Shown: piece after piece, positions 1 to 8,899 of the stretch | Position numbering within the stretch: position 1 is the stretch's first letter | Layout of the letters: every line of letters begins with the position of its first letter | NCBI RefSeq assembly: GCF_039673065.1 | Contig: NZ_JBDJKW010000003.1 | Coordinates: forward strand, 124,001-188,000 | Length of the DNA: 64,000 nt | Direction of reading: 5' to 3' | Source of the DNA: Allobosea sp039673065 | GTDB taxonomy: Bacteria; Pseudomonadota; Alphaproteobacteria; Rhizobiales; Beijerinckiaceae | The notes under the pieces: generated by a model | Seen by the model: the letters and a program-made list of their open reading frames with translations, nothing else | Databases searched by the model: none | What the model was told of the DNA's origin: nothing | Translations under genes and position numbers: made by a program

Positions 1-1
1 C

Positions 2-811
2 CCGCGCCAGTCGAGCGGCCAGCCGCGCCCGGCCGTCAGCCTCGAGGCCGAGGCCCTGGCAGCGCTCAACGACCGCCGCATCCGGCTCGCCTTGCAGCCG
101 GTCGTGCGCGCCGCCGGCCGCCAGGTCGCCTTCAGCGAGGCGCTGCTGCGGGTCGAGCGTCCGAACGGGGGCGGCTTCATCGCCACCGCCGAGCTGATCC
201 CGCTGCTCGAGCAGCGCGGGCTGGTGCGCCTGTTCGACCATCGCGTGCTGGAACTGGCCATGGGCCTGCTCGCGGAGGATCCGCATGCGGTGCTCTCGGT
301 CAACGTCTCGCCGCGCTCGCTCGACGATCCGGAATGGCTCGCCGCCTTCCTGTCCTGCACCGCCGGACGCCAGGACATCGCGACGCGCCTGATCGTCGAG
401 ATCACCGAGACCGCCACCGTCGAGAACCCCGAGCGCGTCGCCCGGCTGCTGACCCAGGTCAAGGAGCGCGGCGCCCGCATCGCCATCGACGATTTCGGCG
501 CCGGGCACACTTCGCTGCGCCATCTGCGCACCTTCCCGATCGACATCCTCAAGCTCGACGGCGCCTTCACCCAGAACCTGCGCCGCTCCACCGACGACCG
601 CTTCTTCGTCCGCACGCTGCTCGACCTCGCCCGCCATCTCGAGGTCGAGACGGTGGCCGAATGGGTCGACGACGAGATGCAGGCGGCGATGCTGTGCGAA
701 TGGGGGGTGACCTATCTGCAGGGTCACCTGATCGGCAAGGCCGAGCTGCCGCAGCCCGAGCCTGTCGCGGCCGAGCCGGCACTGCCGGCCCGCCGCAGCG
801 CGCGGGCCTGA
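2..811 (+). CDS. EAL domain protein, C-terminal part (5' end outside window)
   Basis: End of a protein with an EAL domain, the family that hydrolyses cyclic di-GMP. The frame is open from base 2, so the start and any N-terminal sensor domain lie outside the window. The EAL landmarks appear in order: SEALLR, SVNVSP, EITE, AIDDFGAGHTS, LKLDGAF, VAEW and YLQGHL. The metal ligands, catalytic lysine and loop glutamate therefore look kept, although the usual VAEGVET block reads VAEWVDD. An enzymatic phosphodiesterase is likely, but a degenerate c-di-GMP-binding receptor cannot be excluded. The last ~25 residues are Pro/Ala/Arg-rich. The next gene, phaR, is convergent with 28 bases between them. Confidence 0.85.
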   Translation, partial: PRQSSGQPRPAVSLEAEALAALNDRRIRLALQPVVRAAGRQVAFSEALLRVERPNGGGFIATAELIPLLEQRGLVRLFDHRVLELAMGLLAEDPHAVLSVNVSPRSLDDPEWLAAFLSCTAGRQDIATRLIVEITETATVENPERVARLLTQVKERGARIAIDDFGAGHTSLRHLRTFPIDILKLDGAFTQNLRRSTDDRFFVRTLLDLARHLEVETVAEWVDDEMQAAMLCEWGVTYLQGHLIGKAELPQPEPVAAEPALPARRSARA

Positions 812-839
812 CGGCCCGCCGCAAAAGCGCCCGCCGGGC

Positions 840-1409
840 TCAGCTGCCGGCGAGCTTGTCCAGTCGCTCGCGCATGGCGTTGAGCTCGCGCTTCAGCTCG
901 CCGAGATCGTCGGAGGCCGGTGCCGCCTGGTTCTCCTGCTGCGCCTGCGCGGTCGCGGCGGCGAACGGGTTGAACATCCGGAAGGCGTCGGTGAACATCG
1001 CCATATTGGCGCGGGTCTGCGCCTGCAGCGCGTCGATCGCCCCGCCGCCGAAGGCCTTGCTCATCTGCTCGCGGAACTGGTTCTGTTCCTGGGTGAGCTT
1101 GTCCATCGAGAATTCGAGATAACGAGGCACCAGCGCCTGCATGCTGTCGCCATAGAAGCGGATCAGCTGGCGCAGGAAGGCGATCGGCAGCAGGTTCTGC
1201 CCGTCCTTGCTCTCTTCCTCGAAGATGATCTGCGCCAGCACCGAGCGGGTGATGTCCTCGCCGCTCTTGGCGTCGTAGACGACGAAGTCTTCGCCCTTGC
1301 GAACCAGCCCGGCCAGATCTTCCAGCGTCACATAGGAACTCGTACCCGTGTGGTAGAGGCGACGATTGGCGTATTTCTTGATGACGGTCGGTTCTTTTTC
1401 GTTGGCCAT
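840..1409 (-). CDS. phaR: Polyhydroxyalkanoate synthesis repressor PhaR
   Basis: Regulator of PHA storage that represses phasin and PHA genes when no polymer is present and is titrated by granules (family knowledge). The N-terminal DNA/PHA-binding domain is clear: IKKYANRRLYHT near residue 10, followed by VYDAKSGEDITRSVLAQII. The middle carries the accumulation-regulator repeats (LLPIAFLRQLIRFYGDSM, EFSMDKLTQEQNQF) and the C-terminus is charged and probably coiled. I start at ATG 1409 (MANEKEPT), giving 189 residues. An ATG at 1415 and one at 1445 are in frame, but the homologous region begins at MANE. It is divergent from phaA across 248 bases, the usual arrangement in alphaproteobacteria. 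Confidence 0.93.
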   Translation of the reverse strand: MANEKEPTVIKKYANRRLYHTGTSSYVTLEDLAGLVRKGEDFVVYDAKSGEDITRSVLAQIIFEEESKDGQNLLPIAFLRQLIRFYGDSMQALVPRYLEFSMDKLTQEQNQFREQMSKAFGGGAIDALQAQTRANMAMFTDAFRMFNPFAAATAQAQQENQAAPASDDLGELKRELNAMRERLDKLAGS

Positions 1410-1657
1410 CGACATCCACACGACTTGATCCGGACTGTCACCCACAGGGGCGGATGCGTCCGGCTTGCGTTTCCCTGACGCGACGATAGCCCTTCAGCAG
1501 TGCGCTGCAAGCTTTTTGAGGGCGGGTGCGAAATGACCAGCGCCCCGCCGCCCGCCGCGACGCTGCGCCTGTCTTGACGCCGTCGCTTCGCCCTTCGAAG
1601 GTGAGCGCGAAAGCCGTACGGCGCAGCCGCGGCGGCTCGCGATCTGGAAGGAAGACA
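1410..1657. promoter_or_regulatory. Divergent phaR/phaA control region
   Basis: 248-base gap between two divergent genes, so both promoters should lie here. A good Shine-Dalgarno sequence (GGAAGGAAG, 1646-1654) precedes phaA. A short dyad GCAG-N4-CTGC at 1497-1508 could bind a regulator. No convincing sigma-70 boxes stand out. Confidence 0.35.
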
Positions 1658-2842
<1,185 letters not shown>

Positions 2843-2929
2843 TCGCGCTCCGCTCCCGGCCGGCGGCCGGGCGGACGGCGCCTTGATCGGCGTCAAACCG
2901 CCCGTCGCCGAAAGGGGGCATGGTCCGCG

Positions 2930-2951
2930 GGCGGACGGTTCGCCGTCCGCC
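2930..2951 (+). other. UUCG-tetraloop hairpin between phaA and phaB
   Basis: GGCGGACGG (2930-2938) pairs perfectly with CCGTCCGCC (2943-2951) around a TTCG loop. In RNA this is a 9-bp stem with a UUCG tetraloop, an unusually stable fold. No U-tract follows, so it may be a processing, stability or attenuation element rather than a simple terminator. Confidence 0.55.
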
Positions 2952-3021
2952 GCGCCCGGCCGCAGAGGGGTCGAGCGTCGCAAGAACGGCGCAAGAACGT
3001 AGAGCACAGGGAGAAGATGGC

Positions 3022-3744
3022 ATGGCCAAGGTCGCATTGGTTACCGGGGGGACGCGCGGCATCGGCGCCGCCATCTGCAAGGCTCTCAAGGAGGCCGGCT
3101 ACACGGTCGCCGCCAATTACGGCGGCAACGACGAGGCCGCCGCCAAGTTCAAGGCCGAGACCGGCATCCCGGTCTATAAATGGGATGTGGGCGACTACGA
3201 CGCCTGCGCCGCCGGCATCGCCAAGGTCGAGGCCGAGAACGGCCCGGTCGACGTGCTGGTCAACAATGCCGGCATCACCCGCGACGGCTTCTTCCACAAG
3301 ATGACCAAGGAGCAGTGGTCGGCGGTCATCCGCACCAATCTCGATTCTCTGTTCAACATGACGCGGCCGGTTATCGAGGGCATGCGCGCCCGCAGCTTCG
3401 GCCGGATCATCGTGATCTCCTCGATCAACGGCTCGAAGGGCCAGATGGGCCAGGTCAACTATTCCGCCGCCAAGGCCGGCGATATCGGCTTCGTCAAGGC
3501 GCTGGCGCAGGAGAACGCCAACAAGGGCATAACCGTCAACGCGATCACGCCCGGTTATATCGGCACCGACATGGTCTCGGCCATGCCGGAGGAAGCGCTG
3601 AAGCGCGTCGTCGCCGGCATCCCGATGGGCCGCCTCGGCAAGCCCGAGGAGATCGCGCAGACCGTGGTCTTCCTCGCCTCCGACAACGCCGCTTTCGCCA
3701 CCGGCGCGACCTTCGCGGTCAATGGCGGCCAGTACATGGCCTGA
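3022..3744 (+). CDS. phaB: Acetoacetyl-CoA reductase PhaB
   Basis: NADPH-dependent SDR that reduces acetoacetyl-CoA to (R)-3-hydroxybutyryl-CoA for polymer synthesis. 240 residues, the normal size. The cofactor motif TGGTRGIG spans residues 8-15, the NNAG motif is at 81-84, and the catalytic triad S134, Y147 and K151 is present (VISSINGS, NYSAAKAG). The segment GITRDGFFHKMTKEQW is typical of PhaB against the closely related FabG. ATG 3022 is preceded by AGGGAGAAG at 3008-3016. It lies behind phaA with a hairpin in the gap and a second hairpin after its stop. Confidence 0.94.
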   Translation: MAKVALVTGGTRGIGAAICKALKEAGYTVAANYGGNDEAAAKFKAETGIPVYKWDVGDYDACAAGIAKVEAENGPVDVLVNNAGITRDGFFHKMTKEQWSAVIRTNLDSLFNMTRPVIEGMRARSFGRIIVISSINGSKGQMGQVNYSAAKAGDIGFVKALAQENANKGITVNAITPGYIGTDMVSAMPEEALKRVVAGIPMGRLGKPEEIAQTVVFLASDNAAFATGATFAVNGGQYMA

Positions 3745-3751
3745 CGCCCTC

Positions 3752-3779
3752 GCCGGGCGGCGCTCCGGCGTCGCCCGGC
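3752..3779 (+). terminator. Terminator-like hairpin after phaB
   Basis: GCCGGGCG (3752-3759) pairs with CGCCCGGC (3772-3779). Inside it a G-T wobble and CGC/GCG extend the stem to 12 pairs around a TCCG loop. No T-run follows, so intrinsic termination is plausible but unproven. Confidence 0.5.
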
Positions 3780-3880
3780 CCCCGCCCGGATGCGGGCGCG
3801 GCGGTTTGCGATGAGCCCCGCCGCTGGCGTATGGCGGGAGGCCCGCCGGCGCCGGCGGCCTGCCGCCACCGGACTGCCGC

Positions 3881-4750
3881 ATGACCTCCCGTACCGCCAC
3901 CCTGTCCGGCTTCGTCGCCATCCTGCTCTGGTCGACGCTCGCCCTGTTCTCGACCATGGCGAGCCGCGTGCCGGCCTTCCAGCTCGTCGCCATGACCTTC
4001 GCGATCGGCGGCCTGCTCGTGCTCGGTCTGGCGGCGCTGCGCGGGCGCCTGCATCTGGCGCGCCCGACGCTCGCCTCCTTCCTGCTCGGCTTCTACGGGC
4101 TCTTCGGCGACACGATCCTCTATTACGCCGCGGTCAGGACCGCGGCGCCGGCGGAAGCCAACCTGATCCATTATCTCTGGCCGCTGCTGATCGTGATCTT
4201 CGCGGCGCTGCTGCCCGGCGGCCGGCTGCAGCTGCGCCATCTGCTCGGCGCGCTGATCGGGCTTGGCGCGACAGCCCTGCTGATCTCGGCCAATCTCGGG
4301 GCGGGCGCGGGGCTTCAACCCGGCCATCTGCTCGCGGCACTCGGCGCCGTGGTCTGGGCAAGCTATTCGGTTGTCTCGCGCCGCTTCGCCGCCGTGGCCT
4401 CGGAGAGCCTCGGCGTCACCATGCTCGGCTGCGCCGTGCCGGCGCTCATGGCGCATCTCGCCTTCGAGACGACGCTATGGACCCCGACGCCGGGCGAATG
4501 GGCCGGCATCGTCGGGCTCGGCCTCGGCGCGATCGGCTTCGCCTTCGCCAGCTGGGACATCGCGATGAAGCAGGGCGACGTCGCCCTGCTCGGCGCCGCC
4601 TCTTATGCCTCGCCGCTGATTGCGACGATCCTGCTGGTGCTGGCGGGCTATGCCGCGGCGAGCTGGCTGCTCGCCGTCTCCTGCCTGCTGATCATCGCCG
4701 GCGCGCTGGTCGCGACCTTCGGGCCGGGCGCGCGAAGCGCCGCCGCCTGA
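3881..4750 (+). CDS. EamA/DMT-superfamily exporter, YddG-like
   Basis: Inner-membrane drug/metabolite transporter of 289 residues with about ten hydrophobic segments, arranged as two EamA repeats. The start (TATLSGFVAILLWSTLALFS) and the segment AAPAEANLIHYLWPLLIVIF resemble aromatic amino-acid exporters of the YddG type. Members of that group export aromatic amino acids or related metabolites; the substrate here is inferred only from similarity. The ATG at 3881 follows directly on a GC-rich gap. It is convergent with the acetyltransferase gene, with four bases between the stops. Confidence 0.82.
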   Translation: MTSRTATLSGFVAILLWSTLALFSTMASRVPAFQLVAMTFAIGGLLVLGLAALRGRLHLARPTLASFLLGFYGLFGDTILYYAAVRTAAPAEANLIHYLWPLLIVIFAALLPGGRLQLRHLLGALIGLGATALLISANLGAGAGLQPGHLLAALGAVVWASYSVVSRRFAAVASESLGVTMLGCAVPALMAHLAFETTLWTPTPGEWAGIVGLGLGAIGFAFASWDIAMKQGDVALLGAASYASPLIATILLVLAGYAAASWLLAVSCLLIIAGALVATFGPGARSAAA

Positions 4751-4754
4751 GCCG

Positions 4755-5516
4755 TCACGGCGCGAGCATGCGGGTCTCGTAGGCGTAGACCGTGCGGAAG
4801 CCCAGCCGCCTGTACAGCTCATGCGCCAGGCCGTTGGTCTGGTCGACCTGGAGATAGGCGAGGCGACAGCCCTGCCAGGCGGCCCAGCCCATCAGCCCCT
4901 GCACGATCGCCTTGCCGAGGCCGCGCCCGCGCAGGCTCTCGTCGACGATCACCGCGCCGATCTCGGCCATGCCGCGCTCGGCCACGCTCATCGCATAGGC
5001 GGCCGGGCGCCCCTCCAGCATCAGCGTGGCGAAGGCCGCCGGCACCCGCACGCCGCCGACGATCGCGGCGAGATGGTCCCGATTGCGCTTGGCGCCGGTC
5101 TGCAGCGCCGCGACGCCGTCGGTCCAGGCCGGTTCGGCTACCGGCGTCAGCACCAGCCCCTCGATCGAGGCCGCCGCGGCCGGATCCAGCTCCGCCACCA
5201 TGCCGTAGGAGGCGGTCTCGACCCGGTAGCTGCGCGCATCGAGCCGCTCGCGCAGGCCGTCCGCCATCAGCGGCGTGAAGCGGATGCGCGGCGGCAGTCC
5301 GGCCTCGCGATAGCGCGCCTCGACGAAGGCGAGCGTCGCATCGTCCATATCGGCCCCGGCCCGCAGCGCCGTCGCCGAATTGGCGCGGCCGGAATAGCCG
5401 TTGGCGAAGCGCACCACCCAGTCGTCGACGATCAGCGTGGTCGGCGCCGGCCAGGCGTTGACGATACGGGTCTCGCAGGCGCTCGCCAGCGCCAGATCGG
5501 TCTCGACGGGGCTCAT
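4755..5516 (-). CDS. GNAT-family N-acetyltransferase
   Basis: 253-residue acetyltransferase. The C-terminal half has the GNAT core: acetyl-CoA binding loop around SLRGRGLGKAIVQGLMGWA, then LAYLQVDQTNGLAHELYRRLGF. The N-terminal half (DDWVVRFANGYSGRANSATAL) is typical of a group of GNAT proteins annotated only by fold. ATG 5516 overlaps the stop of the cupin gene in the ATGA arrangement, which fixes the start and suggests translational coupling. Substrate unknown. Confidence 0.85.
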   Translation of the reverse strand: MSPVETDLALASACETRIVNAWPAPTTLIVDDWVVRFANGYSGRANSATALRAGADMDDATLAFVEARYREAGLPPRIRFTPLMADGLRERLDARSYRVETASYGMVAELDPAAAASIEGLVLTPVAEPAWTDGVAALQTGAKRNRDHLAAIVGGVRVPAAFATLMLEGRPAAYAMSVAERGMAEIGAVIVDESLRGRGLGKAIVQGLMGWAAWQGCRLAYLQVDQTNGLAHELYRRLGFRTVYAYETRMLAP

Positions 5517-5974
5517 CGCCCGCCTCCCGCGGGCCGCGGACGCGGGCGCCAGCCGGGCTCGGCCATCTCGAAGCCGGCGAAGTCGAAGCCCGGCGCCACC
5601 GTGCAGCCGACCAGCGTCCAGGCGCCGAGCGAGGTCGCGCTCTGCCAGCAGCCGGCCGGCACCACGATCTGCGGGCGCTGGCCGGTGGCGAGCGCGGTGC
5701 CGAGATGATGCGCCGAGGCATCGTGGCCATTTGCGGAGAGCGTGATCACCAGCGGCGCCCCGGCATAGTAATGCCAGATCTCGGCGGCATCGACGCGATG
5801 CCACTCAGAGGTCTCGCCGACGCCGAGCAGATAGTAGATCGCCGTCGAAAAGCCGCGCCCCGCCGGCCCCTGCGGATCGCGGAAGGTCTCGCGGTAATGC
5901 CCGCCTTCCGGATGCGGCCGCAGGTCGAGCAGGCGCACGACCTCGGCCGCCGTCATGTCGTCGAGACGCGTCAT
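5513..5974 (-). CDS. Cupin-domain protein (DUF985/Cupin_5 family)
   Basis: 153-residue single cupin of the family once called DUF985. Recognisable blocks are LDLRPHPEGGHYRETF at the N-terminus, FSTAIYYLLGVGETSEWHRVDAAEIWHYYAG in the centre, and the VVPAGCWQSA and VGCTVAPGFDFAGFEM blocks of the second half. These place it in a small family of sugar- or metabolite-binding cupins without settled function. It is the first gene of a two-gene unit with the acetyltransferase; the ATGA overlap at 5513-5516 couples them. Confidence 0.85.
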   Translation of the reverse strand: MTRLDDMTAAEVVRLLDLRPHPEGGHYRETFRDPQGPAGRGFSTAIYYLLGVGETSEWHRVDAAEIWHYYAGAPLVITLSANGHDASAHHLGTALATGQRPQIVVPAGCWQSATSLGAWTLVGCTVAPGFDFAGFEMAEPGWRPRPRPAGGGR

Positions 5975-5995
5975 CGCGCTGGCGGGCTCCGCGGC

Positions 5996-6760
5996 TCAGA
6001 AGCGGTTTTTGGCCTCGCGCAGCGCGGCGAACACCGCGCCCGCCGGCTTGCCGACCAGGCCGAGCGTCGCCGCCAGCGCCTCCTGCCCGGCGCGGAAGAA
6101 CGGGTTGCTCGCCTTCTCCTCGCCGACCGTGGTCACCGACCAGAAGCGCCCGCTCTCCTTGGCGGCTTCCGCCTCGGCGAGACGGCTGGCGACCGCCGGG
6201 TTGGCCGGGTCCATCGCCGCGGCGAAGCGGGCATTGGACAGGGTGTAGTCGTGGCCGGTGATCAGCGTGGTCGCCTCCGGCAGTTCCATGATGCGCGAGA
6301 CCGAGGTCCACATCGCCTCCATGCGGCCGGGCATGACGCGGCCGCAGCCCATCACGAAGACCACGTCGCCGACCAAAGCGAGCGCGGCGCGCGAGCTGAC
6401 CAGGCTGAGATGGCCCTCGGCATGGCCGGGCGTCGCCCAGACCGCGAAGGGATAGTCGCCGACCGAGACGCTGTCGCCCTCGGCGATGACGGTATCGACC
6501 GGCGCGCCCTCGCGGGCGGCGGCGGGCGCGAAGACCTGGGCGCCCGTCGCCTGCTTCAGCGCGGCGATGCCCTGGACATGGTCGGCATGCTCATGGGTGA
6601 CGAGCACGCGCGAGATCTCCCAGCCCTTCTCCTTCGCCGCGGCGAGCACCGCCTCGGCGTCGGGCACGTCGACGGCGGCGCAGATCCCGCTCGCCGGGTC
6701 GCGCAGCAGGGCGCCGGTGTTGTCGCTGAGCGTGCGGAAGACGTGAATGTCGAGGGCCAT
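5996..6760 (-). CDS. gloB: Hydroxyacylglutathione hydrolase (glyoxalase II)
   Basis: Metallo-beta-lactamase-fold enzyme that hydrolyses S-lactoylglutathione in methylglyoxal detoxification. 254 residues, the normal size. The binuclear metal motif THEHADH is at residues 55-61 (H56, H58, D60, H61), with the further ligands in TPGHAEGHLS, VGDVVF and TGHDYT. The C-terminal substrate-binding helices are typical (NPFFRAGQ). ATG 6760 has AGGAG seven bases upstream; the frame continues upstream without homology. It is divergent from a methyltransferase gene, 139 bases apart. Confidence 0.93.
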   Translation of the reverse strand: MALDIHVFRTLSDNTGALLRDPASGICAAVDVPDAEAVLAAAKEKGWEISRVLVTHEHADHVQGIAALKQATGAQVFAPAAAREGAPVDTVIAEGDSVSVGDYPFAVWATPGHAEGHLSLVSSRAALALVGDVVFVMGCGRVMPGRMEAMWTSVSRIMELPEATTLITGHDYTLSNARFAAAMDPANPAVASRLAEAEAAKESGRFWSVTTVGEEKASNPFFRAGQEALAATLGLVGKPAGAVFAALREAKNRF

Positions 6761-6899
6761 GCCGGACTCCTGGTCGGGACGATCGAGGTCTGCCCTCTCC
6801 TTAGCGCCTGCCGGCCGCCCGCCCAAGCCCGCAAGCCGGGCGCCCCTCCGGCCCGGAGCGGACTTGCGCCGGCGGGCCATGCAGGCCATCTCCTCTGGC

Positions 6900-7670
6900 A
6901 TGGCCCTGGATATCGTCGACCTGCGCGCCTTCTACGCCGGCCCGCTCGGGCAGATCGCGCGCCGCGCCGTCGGGCGGGCGATCATCGGCCTGTGGCCGGA
7001 CTGCCGGCGCCAGCGGGTGGTGGGCCTCGGCTTCGCCACCCCCTATCTGCCGCTGATCGGCGGCGAAGCCGAGCGCGTCATCGCCTTCATGCCGGCAGCG
7101 CAGGGCGTGGTGAACTGGCCCTCGCGCGGGCTCTCCGCATCGGCCCTGGTCGAGCCGACCCTGCTGCCGCTGCCGACCGCCTCGGTCGACCGCATGCTGG
7201 TCGTGCATGCGCTGGAGGAGACCGAGAGCCCCGAGGACCTGCTGGAGGAGGCCTCTCGCGTGCTCAGCCCCGGCGGACGGCTGATCCTCGTCGCGCCCAA
7301 TCGTCGCGGCCTCTGGGCGCGGATGGACACCACCCCCTTCGGCCATGGCCGGCCCTTCAGCCGCTCGCAGCTGGAGAAATTGATGCGCGGGGCGATGTTC
7401 TCGCCGGAGAACTGGGCGGAAGCGCTCTATGTCCCGCCTCTGCGCCGCGCGCTCTTCCTGCGCTCGGCCCCGGCCTGGGAGAAGGTCGGCGCCGGGCTGT
7501 CGCTGCCCTTCGCCGGCGTGCACGTCATCGACGCCACCAAGCAGTTCCACCGGCGCGCGCCCCTGCGTGCGACGCGGCGCAGCTTCGCCTTCCGGCCGAT
7601 CCTGCTGCCGCAGCCGAGCCCGAGCGCCCGCCAGCCCCATTCCGTCACGAAGACGCCGTCTTCGGGTTGA
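6900..7670 (+). CDS. Class I SAM-dependent methyltransferase
   Basis: 256-residue methyltransferase of the Methyltransf_11 kind. A degenerate SAM loop VVGLGFATPYLPL is near residue 42, the acidic/turn region ASVDRMLVVHALEETESP near 100, and SPGGRLILVAPNRRGLWA near 130. Its DTTPFGHGRPFSRSQL block is typical of the methyltransferase found next to gloB in many Hyphomicrobiales. I start at ATG 6900 (MALDIVDL); ATG 6879 seven codons earlier is also possible. The substrate is unknown. The partnership with gloB is recurrent but functionally unexplained. Confidence 0.82.
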   Translation: MALDIVDLRAFYAGPLGQIARRAVGRAIIGLWPDCRRQRVVGLGFATPYLPLIGGEAERVIAFMPAAQGVVNWPSRGLSASALVEPTLLPLPTASVDRMLVVHALEETESPEDLLEEASRVLSPGGRLILVAPNRRGLWARMDTTPFGHGRPFSRSQLEKLMRGAMFSPENWAEALYVPPLRRALFLRSAPAWEKVGAGLSLPFAGVHVIDATKQFHRRAPLRATRRSFAFRPILLPQPSPSARQPHSVTKTPSSG

Positions 7671-7782
7671 CAATCGCGCCACCTCGCGGCCAAGGTCCGC
7701 CGCCTTTTCCCACCCGCCACGAACCGCGCACGCCACGCAAGCCGGCCGTTGCGACGCAATGCGGGATCAGAACCGGATGTCG

Positions 7783-8736
7783 ATGCGAAGCTATCTCGAT
7801 TTCGAAAAGCCCGTCGCCGAGCTCGAGGCGAAGGCCGATGAACTGCGCGCACTCGACGAGAAGGGTGACGACTATTCGCTCGGCGAGGAGATCGCCAAGC
7901 TCGAGGCCAAGGCGGGGCAGACCCTGAAGGACCTCTACGGCGCGCTCTCGCCCTGGCAGAAGACCCTGGTCGCCCGCCATCCGCAGCGCCCGCATTTCCT
8001 CGATTATTGCGCCGGGCTGATCACCGAGTTCACCCCGCTGGCCGGTGACCGCAGCTTCGGCGAGGACGAGGCGATCGTCGGCGGCTTCGGCCGCTTCCGC
8101 GGCGAGCCGGTCTGCGTAATCGGCCAGGAGAAGGGCAACTCGACCGAGACCCGCCTGCGGCACAATTTCGGCATGCCGAAGCCCGAGGGCTATCGCAAGG
8201 CGATCCGTCTGGTCGAGATGGCCGACCGCTTCGGCCTGCCGGTGCTGAGCTTCGTCGACACCGCCGGCGCCTATCCGGGCATCGAGGCGGAGGAGCGCGG
8301 CCAGGCCGAGGCCATCGCCCGTTCGACCGAGAGCTGGCTCGGCCTGCGCACGCCGAGCGTCGCGCTGGTCATCGGCGAGGGCGGCTCCGGCGGTGCCATC
8401 GCCATCGCCGCCGCCAGCCAGGTGCTGATGCTCGAGCACGCGATCTATTCGGTGATCTCGCCGGAAGGCGCGGCCTCGATCCTCTGGCGCGACACCGCCA
8501 AGGCGCGCGACGCCGCAACCGGCATGAAGATCACCGCGCAGGACCTGCTGAAGTTCGGCATCATCGACGGCATCGTCGGCGAGCCGACCGGCGGGGCCCA
8601 TCGCGATCCGCAGGCGGCGATCGCCCGCGCCGGCGACGCGATCGAGGCCGCGCTGGCCGGGCTCGCTGACCTCGGCGGGGAGGAGATCGTCGACCGCCGC
8701 GCCGAGAAATATCTGGCGATCGGCCGTTCGCTCTGA
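7783..8736 (+). CDS. accA: Acetyl-CoA carboxylase carboxyltransferase subunit alpha
   Basis: Alpha subunit of the carboxyltransferase that, with AccD, moves the carboxyl group from biotin-BCCP to acetyl-CoA to give malonyl-CoA for fatty-acid synthesis. 317 residues. Family blocks: YLDFEKPVAELE at the N-terminus, GRFRGEPVCVIGQEKG, FGMPKPEGYRKA, FVDTAGAYPGIEAEERGQ, GEGGSGGA and ISPEGAASILWRD. Three in-frame ATGs (7759, 7777, 7783) precede the conserved region; I take 7783 because homologues start with M-x-SYLDFEKP. It stands as a single gene. A short hairpin follows the stop. Confidence 0.95.
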   Translation: MRSYLDFEKPVAELEAKADELRALDEKGDDYSLGEEIAKLEAKAGQTLKDLYGALSPWQKTLVARHPQRPHFLDYCAGLITEFTPLAGDRSFGEDEAIVGGFGRFRGEPVCVIGQEKGNSTETRLRHNFGMPKPEGYRKAIRLVEMADRFGLPVLSFVDTAGAYPGIEAEERGQAEAIARSTESWLGLRTPSVALVIGEGGSGGAIAIAAASQVLMLEHAIYSVISPEGAASILWRDTAKARDAATGMKITAQDLLKFGIIDGIVGEPTGGAHRDPQAAIARAGDAIEAALAGLADLGGEEIVDRRAEKYLAIGRSL

Positions 8737-8899
8737 GCCGGCGCGACGCTGCGTCGCCCTGCGTCATCTGGCGCGGGCGGCCGATGTCGTGCTAGAATTC
8801 GTCAAGGCTAACGGCTCCTCAACCGTCGACGCGGCATAATTCGGCCGTGATCTGCGGCTCAGGGTCGAGCCGTGACGCCCGAGTGATGGGATTGACGAC

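Noticed and set aside
1497..1508. GCAG-N4-CTGC as a PhaR operator
   Set aside because: PhaR sites reported in other species use the opposite arrangement of these half-sites, and a dyad this short is frequent in GC-rich DNA; kept only as a remark in the phaR/phaA gap.
8743..8757. GCGACG-CTG-CGTCGC hairpin after accA as a terminator
   Set aside because: Only six base pairs and no T-run; too weak to call.
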